Assembly: GCF_000696185.1 (NCBI RefSeq)
Contig: NZ_KK853997.1
Coordinates: forward strand, 5,447,075-5,511,074
Direction: 5' to 3'
Source of the DNA: Kitasatospora cheerisanensis KCTC 2395
Lineage (GTDB): Bacteria; Actinomycetota; Actinomycetes; Streptomycetales; Streptomycetaceae
DNA: 64,000 nucleotides
Shown here: in pieces, positions 8,440-16,755 of the stretch
Layout of the letters: the number at the start of each line of letters is the position of its first letter
Numbering within the stretch: position 1 is the first letter of the stretch
The notes under the pieces: model-generated
The model's database searches: none
Seen by the model: only the letters and a program-made list of their open reading frames with translations
Told to the model about the DNA's origin: nothing
Made by a program: the position numbers and the translations under genes

Positions 8440-10128
8440 ATGCAGCACCCATCCGATGGCCGCGCCGACGGCACCGCCACGGTGCTCCAGCCCGGGTTCC
8501 TCGCCTCGCTCTTCCGCGAACTCGGCGCCGACGAGGACGAACCGCCCACCCAGGAGCCCACCGAGCAGCTCCCCGCGCCGAGGAAGCCCCGCCCGCCGGG
8601 CACGCCCACCCGGCGCCCCCGCAGCCCGCCCCGACCGTCGTCCCCCGCGGACCGCCCCCGACGCCGCGCCCGCAGCGGAACCCGCCCCGCGGACGACCCG
8701 GTGGCCGCGCACGGCCGGGCCGCCGCACTCACCCACCACCGCACCCTCGCCGTGCAGGCCGACCACGAACGCCTCGCCGACCTGCTGCGCCGCGCCGCCC
8801 AGCCGGTCTCCGCGATGGACTTCGAGAGCCAGCTGCGCAGCTACCGGCCCAAGCCGTACCCGGACGCCGCGCCGGACGCCGAACCCGAGCCCGCCTGGGC
8901 CGACTTCGCACCGCCCGAGCCCGCCGGCACCGACCCCGACCAGCCCCGCTCGCGCCGCCTGCTCGACTCCGGATACCAGCGCGAACTCGCCCAGGCCCGG
9001 CTGCGCCACCAGCGCGCGCTGCGCGAGTGGCGGACCCGGCAGGCCGACCTCGCCGACAGCGGCGCGGTCGCCGCCCGGCAGGCCCACGAGGAGGCCGAAC
9101 AGGCCCGGGCCCGCGCCGTGCAGGAGTACAACGACAGCCTGGAGGAGTGCCGCCGCGCCTACCGGGAGGCCGAGCCCGCCGCCGTCGAGTCGCTGCTGGA
9201 ACGCGCCCTGGCCGCCGCCGAGGGCTCCACCCGCGACCTGCCCGCCCCCTGCCGCGCGGTGTTCCGGGCGCTGACCCGCACCGCCGTCCTCGACCTCGAC
9301 CTGCCGCCGCTGGACACCGTCCCCGCGCTGTCCGGCTACCGGCTCACCGAGGACGGCGCCGTCGAGCCGGTCCACCGCCCCGAGGCCGACGTCCGCGCCG
9401 ACTACCTGCGCCTCGCCGCCCGCCTCGCGCTGCGCGCCCTGCAGGCCGCCGACGCCGTCGACACCGACGACGTGCTGGCCGGCGTGGTGCTGAACGGCTG
9501 GCTGCGCGAGCCCGGCCGGCCCCCGCGCTGCCTGCTCAGCGTGGACGCCGACCGCGACGCGCTGGCCCGCACCCGCCTCGTGCCCGACTCCGGGCACCTC
9601 GGCGACGACGGCGTGTACGCGGACGCCGAACACGACGAGTCGCTGCTGCGGCTGCGCGCCCTGGCCGCCGTGATCACCCCCGACCCGTACGGCGACGAGG
9701 CCGTGGTGCCGTGGGGCGGCGCCGCCGCCGCGGTGCCCGCGCTCGGCGAGCTCTCGCCCGGCGAATTCGCCCTGCTGGTACGGGCGGTGCTCACCGCCGG
9801 CGGCCTGGCGGACTGGAGCGTGCGGCTGCGCGGCCCGGCCGGCCTGGTCGCCACCGCCGAAGGACAGCCCGACAGCCGGCTCCCCGGCCGCTGGGTGGTG
9901 TGGGCCTCCCGCGGACCCGCGCCGGTCACCGCCGAGGAGATCGCCACGCTGTCCGAGGCCGTCCGCGAGGAGGGCGCCGACCGGGGCCTGCGGATGACCT
10001 GCGGCCGGTTCACCGACGAGGCCGTCGATCTGACCACCGAGGAACGCCACCAGCGGATCCACCTGATCGACGGCCAGGGCATCCGCGAACTCGCCCTGAC
10101 CCACCTGTCGCTGCCGCTCACCGCCTGA
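8440..10128 (+). CDS. Restriction endonuclease-like protein with degenerate Mrr-type domain
   Basis: Protein of 562 residues. After a Pro/Arg-rich N-terminus there is a helical, coiled-coil-like middle (about 180-270). The C-terminal 125 residues look like an Mrr_cat fold: LSPGEFALLVRAVL at about 438, and the closing strand and helix LIDGQGI near 543. In active Mrr proteins a D and a Q/E-x-K follow; here the equivalent strands read GLVATAEGQ and WVVWASRGP (about 485), so the catalytic acids and lysine appear missing. It may bind DNA without cutting. AGGGGG at 8423-8428 supports the ATG at 8440. The disordered segment near residues 45-80 could also hide compensating base errors. Confidence 0.65.
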   Translation: MQHPSDGRADGTATVLQPGFLASLFRELGADEDEPPTQEPTEQLPAPRKPRPPGTPTRRPRSPPRPSSPADRPRRRARSGTRPADDPVAAHGRAAALTHHRTLAVQADHERLADLLRRAAQPVSAMDFESQLRSYRPKPYPDAAPDAEPEPAWADFAPPEPAGTDPDQPRSRRLLDSGYQRELAQARLRHQRALREWRTRQADLADSGAVAARQAHEEAEQARARAVQEYNDSLEECRRAYREAEPAAVESLLERALAAAEGSTRDLPAPCRAVFRALTRTAVLDLDLPPLDTVPALSGYRLTEDGAVEPVHRPEADVRADYLRLAARLALRALQAADAVDTDDVLAGVVLNGWLREPGRPPRCLLSVDADRDALARTRLVPDSGHLGDDGVYADAEHDESLLRLRALAAVITPDPYGDEAVVPWGGAAAAVPALGELSPGEFALLVRAVLTAGGLADWSVRLRGPAGLVATAEGQPDSRLPGRWVVWASRGPAPVTAEEIATLSEAVREEGADRGLRMTCGRFTDEAVDLTTEERHQRIHLIDGQGIRELALTHLSLPLTA

Positions 10129-10202
10129 CGGCCCGTCGGGAACCCCGGCGGGTCCCGACCTGCCTTCGGCCGTCGCGCCGTCCGGAGTGACAGGCTTGGA
10201 CC

Positions 10203-10640
10203 GTGGAGAACGGATTCCTCGGCCGCCGGTCCGACCGGCGCCCGGCCGAGAACGCAGAACGGCACACCGCCGAGCAGGCCCGCGAACGGGCGATGGCCGA
10301 GATGTACGCCGAGTGCGGCCTGCTGCGCGAACTCGCCGACGCCTCGGGGGTGAGGCTCGACGACACCGTCGACTCGCTGACCGCGCTCGACCAGCTGCTG
10401 CCGCGCTGGCGCGACGACCCGCAGGTCTCCCGGTGGCTCGGCACCGACGCCGGCCTGTACCTCGGCACGGTGATCCGCCGCCGGATCCCCGGCTCGGCCT
10501 GGCGGCTGGCCGCCGACGGCCGGCCGCTGATGGTGCTGGCCACCGGCTTCGAGCTCGACGTCACCGCCCTCGGCACCGACTGGGCCGTGCAGGGCGCCCC
10601 GCAGCTCGCCGCGATCTACCGCGCCGCCGGGGACGGCTGA
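10203..10640 (+). CDS. Small conserved protein (possibly DUF6278 family)
   Basis: A 145-residue protein starting at a GTG. It is compact and mixed helix/strand: a helical N-terminus with an MAEMYAECGLLRELAD segment, then LGTVIRRRIPGSAWRL and a C-terminal strand-rich part. It resembles a family of Streptomyces proteins of unknown function that I associate, without certainty, with DUF6278. It follows the Mrr-like gene by 74 bases. The stop TGA opens a palindrome, TGACG-GCA-CGTCA (10638-10650). Confidence 0.6.
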   Translation: MENGFLGRRSDRRPAENAERHTAEQARERAMAEMYAECGLLRELADASGVRLDDTVDSLTALDQLLPRWRDDPQVSRWLGTDAGLYLGTVIRRRIPGSAWRLAADGRPLMVLATGFELDVTALGTDWAVQGAPQLAAIYRAAGDG

Positions 10641-10650
10641 CGGCACGTCA
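10638..10650 (+). repeat. Stop-codon palindrome TGACG-GCA-CGTCA
   Basis: The TGA is the stop of the small conserved gene ending at 10640. One of four perfect copies of TGACG-N3-CGTCA at gene ends in this window. Confidence 0.6.
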
Positions 10651-10830
10651 GGATGACGCGGCGTCACCCCGACGGGCCGCCCGGGCGGCAGGAAGGGCGG
10701 CCGCGCCGCACAGTGGGGTGCAGGGCCCGGCACCGTCCGGCCCGGGCCGGACGACTGGGCAGCCGTGGGCAGCGGCCCGCACAGCCGTCCGGCCCCTGGC
10801 ACGAACCGGGGGAGGCCGGAACTGACCGCC

Positions 10831-11589
10831 GTGCTGGTCGCCGCGGGCGCCTTCCTGATGACCCTGATCGGCGGCTTCGTCGCCCAGCGCACCGGCGACC
10901 GCCGCCACCTGGTGCTCGGCTTCGCCGCCGGACTGATGCTCGGCGTGGTCGCCTTCGACCTGCTCCCCGAGGCGATGGCCCAGGCCCCCGAGGAACTCCA
11001 CGGCGTCCCCGAGGCGCTGCTGATGTTCGCCGCCGGCTTCCTGGTCATCCACATCGTCGAACGGGCCGTCGCCATCCACCGCGGCCACGAGGGCGAGTAC
11101 GCCGCGCACAGCCACGCCCACGGGCACGGTCACGGGCCCGGGCACCGCCACCGCGAACAGGGCGTCGGACTGGCCGCCGCCTCCGCGCTGGTGCTGCACA
11201 GCATGATGGACGGCTTCGCGATCGGCGCCGCGTTCCAGGCCGGCACCACCGTCGGCACCGTCGTCGCCATCGCCGTCGTCGCCCACGACTTCGCCGACGG
11301 CTTCAACACCTACACCCTCACCCGGCTGTACGGGAACAACCGGCGGCGGGCGGTCACCCTGCTGTTCGCCGACGCCGTCGCGCCCGTCACTGGCGCCGGG
11401 ATCACCCTGCTGTTCACCATCCCCGAGCACCTGCTCGGCCTGTACCTGGGATTCTTCGGCGGCTTCCTGATGTACCTGGCGACCTCCGACATCCTCCCCG
11501 AGGCGCACAGCCCCCACCCCTCGCGCACCACCCTCGCCTGCACCGTGCTGGGCGTCGGCTTCATGTGGCTGGTGATCGGGCTGACCTGA
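10831..11589 (+). CDS. ZIP family divalent metal transporter
   Basis: Membrane transporter of about 252 residues with roughly eight hydrophobic segments. It has the ZIP hallmarks: a His-rich cytoplasmic loop (HSHAHGHGHGPGH, about 93-105) between segments 3 and 4, HSMMDGFAIG in segment 4 and HDFADGFNTY in segment 5, which supply metal ligands. Members move Zn2+, Fe2+ or Mn2+ into the cytoplasm. The start is uncertain: a strong GGGGGAGG at 10807-10814 fits a CTG at 10822 by spacing, GTG 10831 is the nearest normal start codon, and GTG 10765 is also in frame. It converges on the LysR gene with two bases between the stops. Confidence 0.82.
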   Translation: MLVAAGAFLMTLIGGFVAQRTGDRRHLVLGFAAGLMLGVVAFDLLPEAMAQAPEELHGVPEALLMFAAGFLVIHIVERAVAIHRGHEGEYAAHSHAHGHGHGPGHRHREQGVGLAAASALVLHSMMDGFAIGAAFQAGTTVGTVVAIAVVAHDFADGFNTYTLTRLYGNNRRRAVTLLFADAVAPVTGAGITLLFTIPEHLLGLYLGFFGGFLMYLATSDILPEAHSPHPSRTTLACTVLGVGFMWLVIGLT

Positions 11590-11595
11590 GGTCAG
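11581..11595. terminator. Small palindrome spanning the convergent ZIP/LysR stops
   Basis: CTGACCT-G-AGGTCAG is a perfect 15-base palindrome that contains the ZIP stop (11587-11589) and the LysR stop (11592-11594). It could act as a minimal bidirectional hairpin. Confidence 0.4.
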
Positions 11596-12515
11596 AGCGG
11601 CTGCCCCGCCCGGAGGTCCAGCGCGTCCCAGTGGCGGCGCAGCACGTCCAGCGCGGCGGTGACGGCGGGGCGGCGCGAGGTCTGCGCGCGCCACAGCACG
11701 TGCACCCGGCGGAACGGCTCGGGCGTGACCGGGCGGGCGACCACCCCCGGCGGGAGCGGGCCGCGGGCCAGCCGCGGCACCAGACCCAGGCCGAGGCCGG
11801 CCGTGATCAGCGCGATCTGGGTGTCGAACTCGCCGACCTGGTAGCGCACATCGGGCTCCTCGCCGATCTCGCGCATGGTGTGCAGCAGCCAGTCGTGGCA
11901 GATGTTGCCCGGCGGGACGCTGGTCCAGCGCTGCCCGCGCAGCTCCGTCACCGGGACGGCGTCGAGCACCGCCAGCGGGTGGTCGGCGGGCAGCAGCAGG
12001 TCGACCGGGTCGGTGCCGAGGTCGAGCCGGTCCAGGCCCTCCTGCACCGGCAGCGGCACCGAGGCCCAGTCCTGCACCACCGCCAGGTCCACCTCGCCGC
12101 GGGCCACCAGCTCGGCCGCCGGATACGGATCGCTCTCCAGTAGCCGGACCTCCAACTCCGGGAAGCCGACGTGGAGTTCGGCCAGAACGCCGGGCAGCAG
12201 GCCGCGCGCCGCGGTGGCGAAGGAGGCGACCAGCAGCCGACCGGCGGCCCGGCCGCGTTGCTCCTCCAGCGTCACCTCGGCCTGCTCGACCAGCGCCAGC
12301 ACCCGCTGCGCGGTGTCCGCCAGCCGGTGCGCGGCGTCGGTGAGCCGCACGCCCCGGCCCTGACGCTCCAGCAGCACCGTGCGGGTCTCGCGTTCCAGCT
12401 TGGCGATCTGCTGGGAGACCGCGGAGGGGGTGAAGCCGAGCGCCGAGGCGGCGCCGCCGACCGAGCCGTGCACGGCGACCGCGTGCAGGGCGCGCAGGCG
12501 TCCCAGATCCATCAT
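11592..12515 (-). CDS. LysR family transcriptional regulator
   Basis: Regulator of 307 residues. The N-terminal winged helix-turn-helix is intact (LRALHAVAVHGSVGGAASAL, then FTPSAVSQQIAKLER, about 5-42), followed by a linker helix and a periplasmic-binding-like effector domain ending with RVHVLWRA. It is divergent from the EamA exporter, whose start is 74 bases away, so it probably controls that exporter and itself, as is usual for LysR pairs. The effector is unknown. ATG 12515 and 12512 are both possible. Confidence 0.9.
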   Translation of the reverse strand: MMDLGRLRALHAVAVHGSVGGAASALGFTPSAVSQQIAKLERETRTVLLERQGRGVRLTDAAHRLADTAQRVLALVEQAEVTLEEQRGRAAGRLLVASFATAARGLLPGVLAELHVGFPELEVRLLESDPYPAAELVARGEVDLAVVQDWASVPLPVQEGLDRLDLGTDPVDLLLPADHPLAVLDAVPVTELRGQRWTSVPPGNICHDWLLHTMREIGEEPDVRYQVGEFDTQIALITAGLGLGLVPRLARGPLPPGVVARPVTPEPFRRVHVLWRAQTSRRPAVTAALDVLRRHWDALDLRAGQPL

Positions 12516-12588
12516 GCAGCGATGCTAAACGATGAACCGGAGAAACTGTCGCTGGTGCTGAACGATCGGAGTGCGCGAAGGTCGGAGC

Positions 12589-13554
12589 ATGCCGTCTTCC
12601 CCCGCCCTGCCGCCCTCGTCCTCCACCATGGGAGCCCGCCACGTCGCCCTGGCCGTGCTGATCGCCGCCGTCTGGGGCCTGAACTTCGTGCTGATCGAGG
12701 TCGGCCTGAAGGACTTCCCGCCGCTGCTGTTCTGCGCGCTCCGGTTCACCGTGGTGGCCCTGCCCGCGGTGTTCTTCGTCGGCCCGCCCCGGGTGGCGTG
12801 GCGCTGGGTGCTCGGCGTCGGAGTGACGCTCGGCGTGGTGAAGTTCGGGCTGCTCTTCCTCGGCATGCACGCCGGCATGCCCGCCGGACTCACCTCGCTG
12901 GTGCTGCAGGGCCAGGCCGGGTTCACCGCGCTGTTCGCCGCCGCCATGCTGCGCGAACGCCCCGCCCCGGTGCGGATCGCCGGCCTCGCCCTGGCCTTCG
13001 CGGGCATCGCGCTGGCCGCCCTCGACCACGGCGTGCACGGCCCGGTCGGCGCGTTCGCCCTGCTGATCGGCTCGGCCATGGCCTGGGGCCTGGCCAACGT
13101 CCTGACCCGCAAGGCCGCCCCGCCGGACGCGCTGCGCTGGATGGTCTGGGTCTCCGCCGTGCCGCCGCTCCCGCTGCTCGCGCTCTCCCTGCTGGTCGAG
13201 GGCCCCGGTGCGGACTGGGCCGCGCTGTGCGGCATCAGCTGGGCCGGCGTCGGCGTGGTGCTGTACGTCGGACTCGTCTCCACGCTGCTCGCGTTCGTCG
13301 GCTGGAGCCACCTGCTGCGCCGCTACGACGCCTCGGTGGTCGCCCCGTACTCGCTGCTGGTGCCGGTGTTCGGGATGTCCTCGGCGGCGCTGCTGCTCGG
13401 CGAGCGGTTCAGCCTGCTCGCGGGCGCGGCGACGGTGCTGGTGATCGCCGGGATCGGGCTGGGCGCGGTGCCCGCTAGCGCGTGGGCCCGGCTTCGTACG
13501 CCTCCTCGGCGCGGCGCAGCGCCCGGAGCAGCGCGTCCTGCTCGGCAGCGCTGA
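12589..13554 (+). CDS. EamA family (drug/metabolite) exporter
   Basis: Inner-membrane exporter with ten hydrophobic segments and two EamA repeats (about 12-145 and 155-295); GAAGG seven bases before the ATG supports the start. Family members export amino acids, nucleotides or toxins. As sequenced the frame runs 80 bases into the opposite MarR gene with an atypical Arg/Pro/Ala tail. Adding one C to CCC at 13471-13473 would end it at TAG 13476-13478, sharing the CTAG with the MarR stop, which is the more natural end (about 296 residues). Likely regulated by the divergent LysR gene. Confidence 0.85.
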   Translation: MPSSPALPPSSSTMGARHVALAVLIAAVWGLNFVLIEVGLKDFPPLLFCALRFTVVALPAVFFVGPPRVAWRWVLGVGVTLGVVKFGLLFLGMHAGMPAGLTSLVLQGQAGFTALFAAAMLRERPAPVRIAGLALAFAGIALAALDHGVHGPVGAFALLIGSAMAWGLANVLTRKAAPPDALRWMVWVSAVPPLPLLALSLLVEGPGADWAALCGISWAGVGVVLYVGLVSTLLAFVGWSHLLRRYDASVVAPYSLLVPVFGMSSAALLLGERFSLLAGAATVLVIAGIGLGAVPASAWARLRTPPRRGAAPGAARPARQR

Positions 13555-13945
13555 CCGGGCCGAAGTACTCCTGCGCGACCTCGTGCCGGACCTGCGAGAT
13601 CCGCTCCAGCGCGCCGTGCCCCGCGGCCGTCAGCACCAGGCGCACCGCGCGGCGGTCGGCCGGGTCGGGGGTGCGGGCGACCAGGCCGGCCTCCTCCAGG
13701 GCGTCGACCACGGTGGTCGCCGAGCGGGGCGCGATCCGCAGCCGCTCGGCGAGCTCGCTCAGCCGCATCGTCTCGGCGCTCTCGCAGCCGGGCGCGTGGG
13801 CGAGCGTGCGCAGCGCCCGGCCCTGGGCGGGGGTGATGCCGTACGGCTCCAGCCGCTGCATGGTCCGCCGGCGGATCCGCTTCATCGCCCGGGTGAGGGC
13901 GTCGGCGAGTTCCGCGGCGGTGTCGGCGGGGCCGGGGGAGGTCAT
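13475..13945 (-). CDS. MarR family transcriptional regulator
   Basis: DNA-binding protein of 156 residues with the MarR fold: dimer helices at both ends and a winged helix containing LSELAERLRIAPRSATTVVDALEEAG (split here across about 65-90) followed by the DRRAVRL wing. MarR proteins usually repress a neighbouring transporter or stress gene on binding small phenolics or oxidants. It converges with the EamA gene, and upstream on the other side lies the DUF2218 gene. The ATG at 13945 is used; an in-frame TTG lies two codons earlier. Confidence 0.9.
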   Translation of the reverse strand: MTSPGPADTAAELADALTRAMKRIRRRTMQRLEPYGITPAQGRALRTLAHAPGCESAETMRLSELAERLRIAPRSATTVVDALEEAGLVARTPDPADRRAVRLVLTAAGHGALERISQVRHEVAQEYFGPVSAAEQDALLRALRRAEEAYEAGPTR

Positions 13946-14001
13946 GCGCAAAGGTTAGCGGTCGGTCCGGTGGCGGCCGGGGGCCGCTCCCGGAAATATG
14001 T

Positions 14002-14014
14002 TGAGCTTGGCTCA
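14002..14014. promoter_or_regulatory. Inverted repeat TGAGC-TTG-GCTCA
   Basis: A short perfect inverted repeat in the divergent gap between the MarR gene and the DUF2218 gene. It is a candidate binding site for the adjacent MarR protein, by position only. Confidence 0.35.
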
Positions 14015-14025
14015 GCAATCGAGTA

Positions 14026-14043
14026 ACTTAGGTCAGCCTAAGT
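14026..14043. promoter_or_regulatory. Iron-box-like palindrome (DmdR/IdeR type)
   Basis: Perfect 7-base arms ACTTAGG and CCTAAGT around TCAG. The core TTAGGTCAGCCTAA agrees at 13 of 14 positions with the first part of the actinobacterial iron box (TWAGGTWAGSCTWACCTWA), but the second half does not follow the consensus. It lies 27 bases before the DUF2218 start, a position suited to repression by a DtxR-family protein. Confidence 0.5.
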
Positions 14044-14069
14044 CACCCGTGTCCACGAGGAGTCCCGCC

Positions 14070-14402
14070 ATGGCCCGCTCCACCGCCCGCGTCACCACCG
14101 ACCGCCCCGGCCGCTACGCCAAGCAGCTCGCCGCCCACATGGGCCGCAAGATCCCCGCCGACTGGTCCGAGGAGACCGGCCGCGGCACCCTCACCTTCGG
14201 CGCCGGACAGGCCGAACTCACCGCCGAGGACGGCGCGCTGCTGCTCGCCGTCGAAGGCGCCGAGGAGAACCTGCCCCAGCTGGAGGACGTGGTCGGCCGC
14301 CACCTGGTCCGCTTCGGCACCCGCGACGAGCTGGTGGTCGCCTGGCAGCGCGAGAGCGGCGAGGCCGGCACCGTCCAGCGCCTGACCGGCGAGGAGGACT
14401 GA
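14070..14402 (+). CDS. DUF2218 domain protein
   Basis: Small protein of 110 residues matching the DUF2218 pattern: ARVTTDRPGRYAKQLAAHMG at the N-terminus, then a small alpha/beta domain ending in the WQR segment. DUF2218 genes are often found with siderophore or iron-uptake genes; the biochemical role is unknown. GAGGAG eight bases before the ATG fixes the start. The iron-box-like palindrome directly upstream suggests expression under iron limitation. Confidence 0.8.
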   Translation: MARSTARVTTDRPGRYAKQLAAHMGRKIPADWSEETGRGTLTFGAGQAELTAEDGALLLAVEGAEENLPQLEDVVGRHLVRFGTRDELVVAWQRESGEAGTVQRLTGEED

Positions 14403-14414
14403 CCGGCCCCGCGC

Positions 14415-15551
14415 TCAGCCCTGCCGCAGCGGCGGCATCGGCACCGGCACCGAGAACGCCGTCGCCCCCGCCCCGACCCCGCCCTGGCAGCCGTTCGGCG
14501 GCGCCGTGGTCACGCCCCGGGTCGAGGGCTTCTCGGCCGCCCAGAACATGAAGCCCAGCAGGCCCGCGCTGGTGCCCGCACCGTTCGGCGCGGCGCTCTG
14601 CACCCAGCTGCCGGTCGCGCTCTGCACCGAGTTGGCGAAGTTCGTGCACTCCGGGCGGACCTGTGAGCCCTCCGCGATGTACAGGCTGCCGGTGAACTTG
14701 GCCGGCGCCAGCGGCGGGATCGGCGGGCTGTACGTCGGCTTGCCGTCCAGGTGCTCCTGCCAGTTGGCGATCGCCGTGGACGCCGAGGGCTGCTTGTTCG
14801 GCACCATCGCGTTCGCGTAGTCCAGCACCGGGTTCGCCGTGGTCAGCCAGTGCGCGGTGGCGTACTGGTCGATGCCGCTCAGCCAGCGGTCGCCCGCCGC
14901 CACGTCGATGGTCAGCCGCGCGGCCGGGTCGGCGCCCGAGGCGTCGTACGGGTGGGCGGCCCGGTAGGCGTCCACGAAGGCCTGCAGGCCCGTCAGGTTC
15001 GGGGAGTTGCTGTTCTCGTAGTCGATCTCGATGCCCACCCCGAGCTTCGACGCGAGCGCCGCCGCCTTCTGGCCGAGCAGCCCGCCGTTCTGGGCCAGCG
15101 CGGAGTCCCAGTCGCCGGTGTAGGTGATGCCGCCGATGGAGAGCATCACCCGGATCCCGTGCGCGGTGAAGTAGTCCACCACCTGCTGGTTCATCCCGAC
15201 CGGCACGCCCGCGGCGTCCCCCGCGTCGGTGGTGCCGTTCAGCAGCCGCAGCGGATTGACGAAGCTCAGCACCACCACGTTCACTGACGGCCGGCCGTCG
15301 CCGCGGTCGACCAGCCAGTGGTTGGCGGCGTCGAACTGCGCCATGTCCCGGGCCTTCGCCCAGGTGCAGGCGTCGTCGCTGCAGTGCCAGGCGCCGTAGA
15401 CCTGCATCGGGGCGGCCACCGAAGCCTGGGGTGTTGCCGCCGTCGCCGCCGTCGCCGCCGTCGCACCGGCCGCGGGCAGGGCCGTCGCCGCGAGGGCGAG
15501 CAGCGAGGCCGCCACCGCCAGGCGCGTCATGGGCATGACTGGGGAACGCAC
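14415..15551 (-). CDS. Secreted GH18 chitinase
   Basis: Glycoside hydrolase family 18 enzyme, 378 residues, exported. It starts at GTG 15551 (GGAGG five bases upstream) and has a signal peptide (RLAVAASLLALAATALPAAG). The GH18 core is clear: a strand with VMLSIGG and the catalytic strand GIEIDYEN, where the final Glu is the proton donor. There is no obvious separate carbohydrate-binding domain. It hydrolyses beta-1,4-linked N-acetylglucosamine chains outside the cell. A dre-like site upstream suggests control by DasR. Confidence 0.9.
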   Translation of the reverse strand: MRSPVMPMTRLAVAASLLALAATALPAAGATAATAATAATPQASVAAPMQVYGAWHCSDDACTWAKARDMAQFDAANHWLVDRGDGRPSVNVVVLSFVNPLRLLNGTTDAGDAAGVPVGMNQQVVDYFTAHGIRVMLSIGGITYTGDWDSALAQNGGLLGQKAAALASKLGVGIEIDYENSNSPNLTGLQAFVDAYRAAHPYDASGADPAARLTIDVAAGDRWLSGIDQYATAHWLTTANPVLDYANAMVPNKQPSASTAIANWQEHLDGKPTYSPPIPPLAPAKFTGSLYIAEGSQVRPECTNFANSVQSATGSWVQSAAPNGAGTSAGLLGFMFWAAEKPSTRGVTTAPPNGCQGGVGAGATAFSVPVPMPPLRQG

Positions 15552-15613
15552 ATTCGCCTCCCGGCGATCGCGTGCAGATGGGTGGGGAACAGGGTGCGCG
15601 CGAGCCCGGAGGG

Positions 15614-15631
15614 CGTCAATGGTCCGGACCG
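15614..15631 (-). promoter_or_regulatory. dre-like operator abutting a -35 hexamer, upstream of chitinase
   Basis: On the minus strand CGGTCCGGACCA (15620-15631) contains the perfect palindrome GGTCCGGACC and keeps the TGGTC/GACC arms of the DasR dre consensus with the central TA replaced by CG. It directly abuts TTGACG (15614-15619), a good -35 box; no strong -10 was found. Streptomyces chitinase promoters carry such elements. Confidence 0.5.
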
Positions 15632-15651
15632 AACTGCGAACTGACAGGACG

Positions 15652-16449
15652 TCAGCGAAGGTCGAGCCGGGGCAGCAGGCGGTGCAGGCCGAGCAGCAGC
15701 AGGCCGGACAGGCACCAGCTGGCGAGCACGTCCAGCAGCCAGTGGAAGTCGCTCCACACCAGCCCGGTGCCCACCCCCGCGCACAGCAGCACCGTCGCCC
15801 ACCCGACCTGCCGGGCCCGCGACGACGGCAGCACCCGGGCCAGCAGCAGCGCCGCCGTCCCGTACGCGATCGCCGAGGTCGCGGTGTGGCCCGACGGGTA
15901 CCAGCCCCACTGGTCCGCGGCCAGCGGCAGCCCGAACGGGCCCGGCCGGGCGAACCAGGCCTTGGCCGGCACCACCAGCAGCGGGATCGCCACCGCCGCC
16001 GCCACGGCCACCGGCACCGGAATCCACCAGCGCGGCCGGCCGTCCCGCCGGGCCAGCCAAGCCGCCAGGCCCGCGCACCCCAGCAGCACCGGAACCGCCG
16101 GCACCCCGCCGCCCAGATCGGACAGCGCCACCCCGAGATGGTTCAGCAGCGTCGAGTGCAGCGCCCCGCGGACCTGCCGCACCGCGTCCCGCACCGCCGT
16201 GTCGACCCCCAGCAGCGGGCCGTCCACCGCCACCTGCCAGGAGATCAGCACCAGCAGCACCAGGAGTGTCATGGGCAGAACAGCAAAAACAGGCCGCCCC
16301 GGAGCAGGGGGGAGAGCTCCGGGGCGGCCAAGGCGATCGCCGCGCCGTGCGGCCCGGGGGGTGTGGGCGGGACGGCCGGTCGATCGGTCCGGTGCGCCCG
16401 CCTCGACGGCGGACGGCGATGTGGGCAGTGGTTGAGGTTCGCTGTCCAT
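15652..16449 (-). CDS. PAP2 family membrane phosphatase
   Basis: Integral membrane protein of about 265 residues with six hydrophobic segments and type-2 phosphatidic acid phosphatase motifs: KAWFARP (K-x4-RP, shorter than the usual K-x6-RP), PSGH, and HWLLD (the H-x3-D end of motif 3). The Arg normally opening motif 3 is not visible (VWSDFHW). It probably dephosphorylates lipid phosphates or pyrophosphates such as undecaprenyl diphosphate. The first 60 residues are Pro/Arg-rich; ATG 16449 is the most likely start but there is no strong ribosome-binding site. Confidence 0.8.
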   Translation of the reverse strand: MDSEPQPLPTSPSAVEAGAPDRSTGRPAHTPRAARRGDRLGRPGALPPAPGRPVFAVLPMTLLVLLVLISWQVAVDGPLLGVDTAVRDAVRQVRGALHSTLLNHLGVALSDLGGGVPAVPVLLGCAGLAAWLARRDGRPRWWIPVPVAVAAAVAIPLLVVPAKAWFARPGPFGLPLAADQWGWYPSGHTATSAIAYGTAALLLARVLPSSRARQVGWATVLLCAGVGTGLVWSDFHWLLDVLASWCLSGLLLLGLHRLLPRLDLR

Positions 16450-16609
16450 CTGTGATGACAGTACGTCAAAGCCGGGGCGCGCCAACGGCCGACAGGCTTT
16501 CGTGCACAGCATCTTCACCACCGGCGGGGCAACCTCCACCCGGTGCCCGAACAGCCGCACGCACAGGGCTCTGACAGCCGAACCGGCACCGCCAGGACGG
16601 CCGGAACGC

Positions 16610-16715
16610 GTGGGACCGGAGGGGCGAACGCACGGGGTCGGAGGGGCGAACGGGAGGAGGGTGAGCGGGAGGAGGGGGAGGGGGAGCGGGGGAGGGTGAG
16701 CGGGGAAGGGGCCGG
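16610..16715 (+). repeat. G-rich purine tract with short direct repeats
   Basis: Part of the 372-base gene-free gap 16450-16821. The plus strand contains two copies of CGGAGGGGCGAACG and then an almost pure purine run of GGGAGG/GGGGGAG units (about 16647-16710). It could form G-quadruplex structures; it encodes nothing visible. Confidence 0.6.
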
Positions 16716-16755
16716 CCGGGGCCGGCGGGAGCGGGGGAACGGCGGGAGAACGAAA

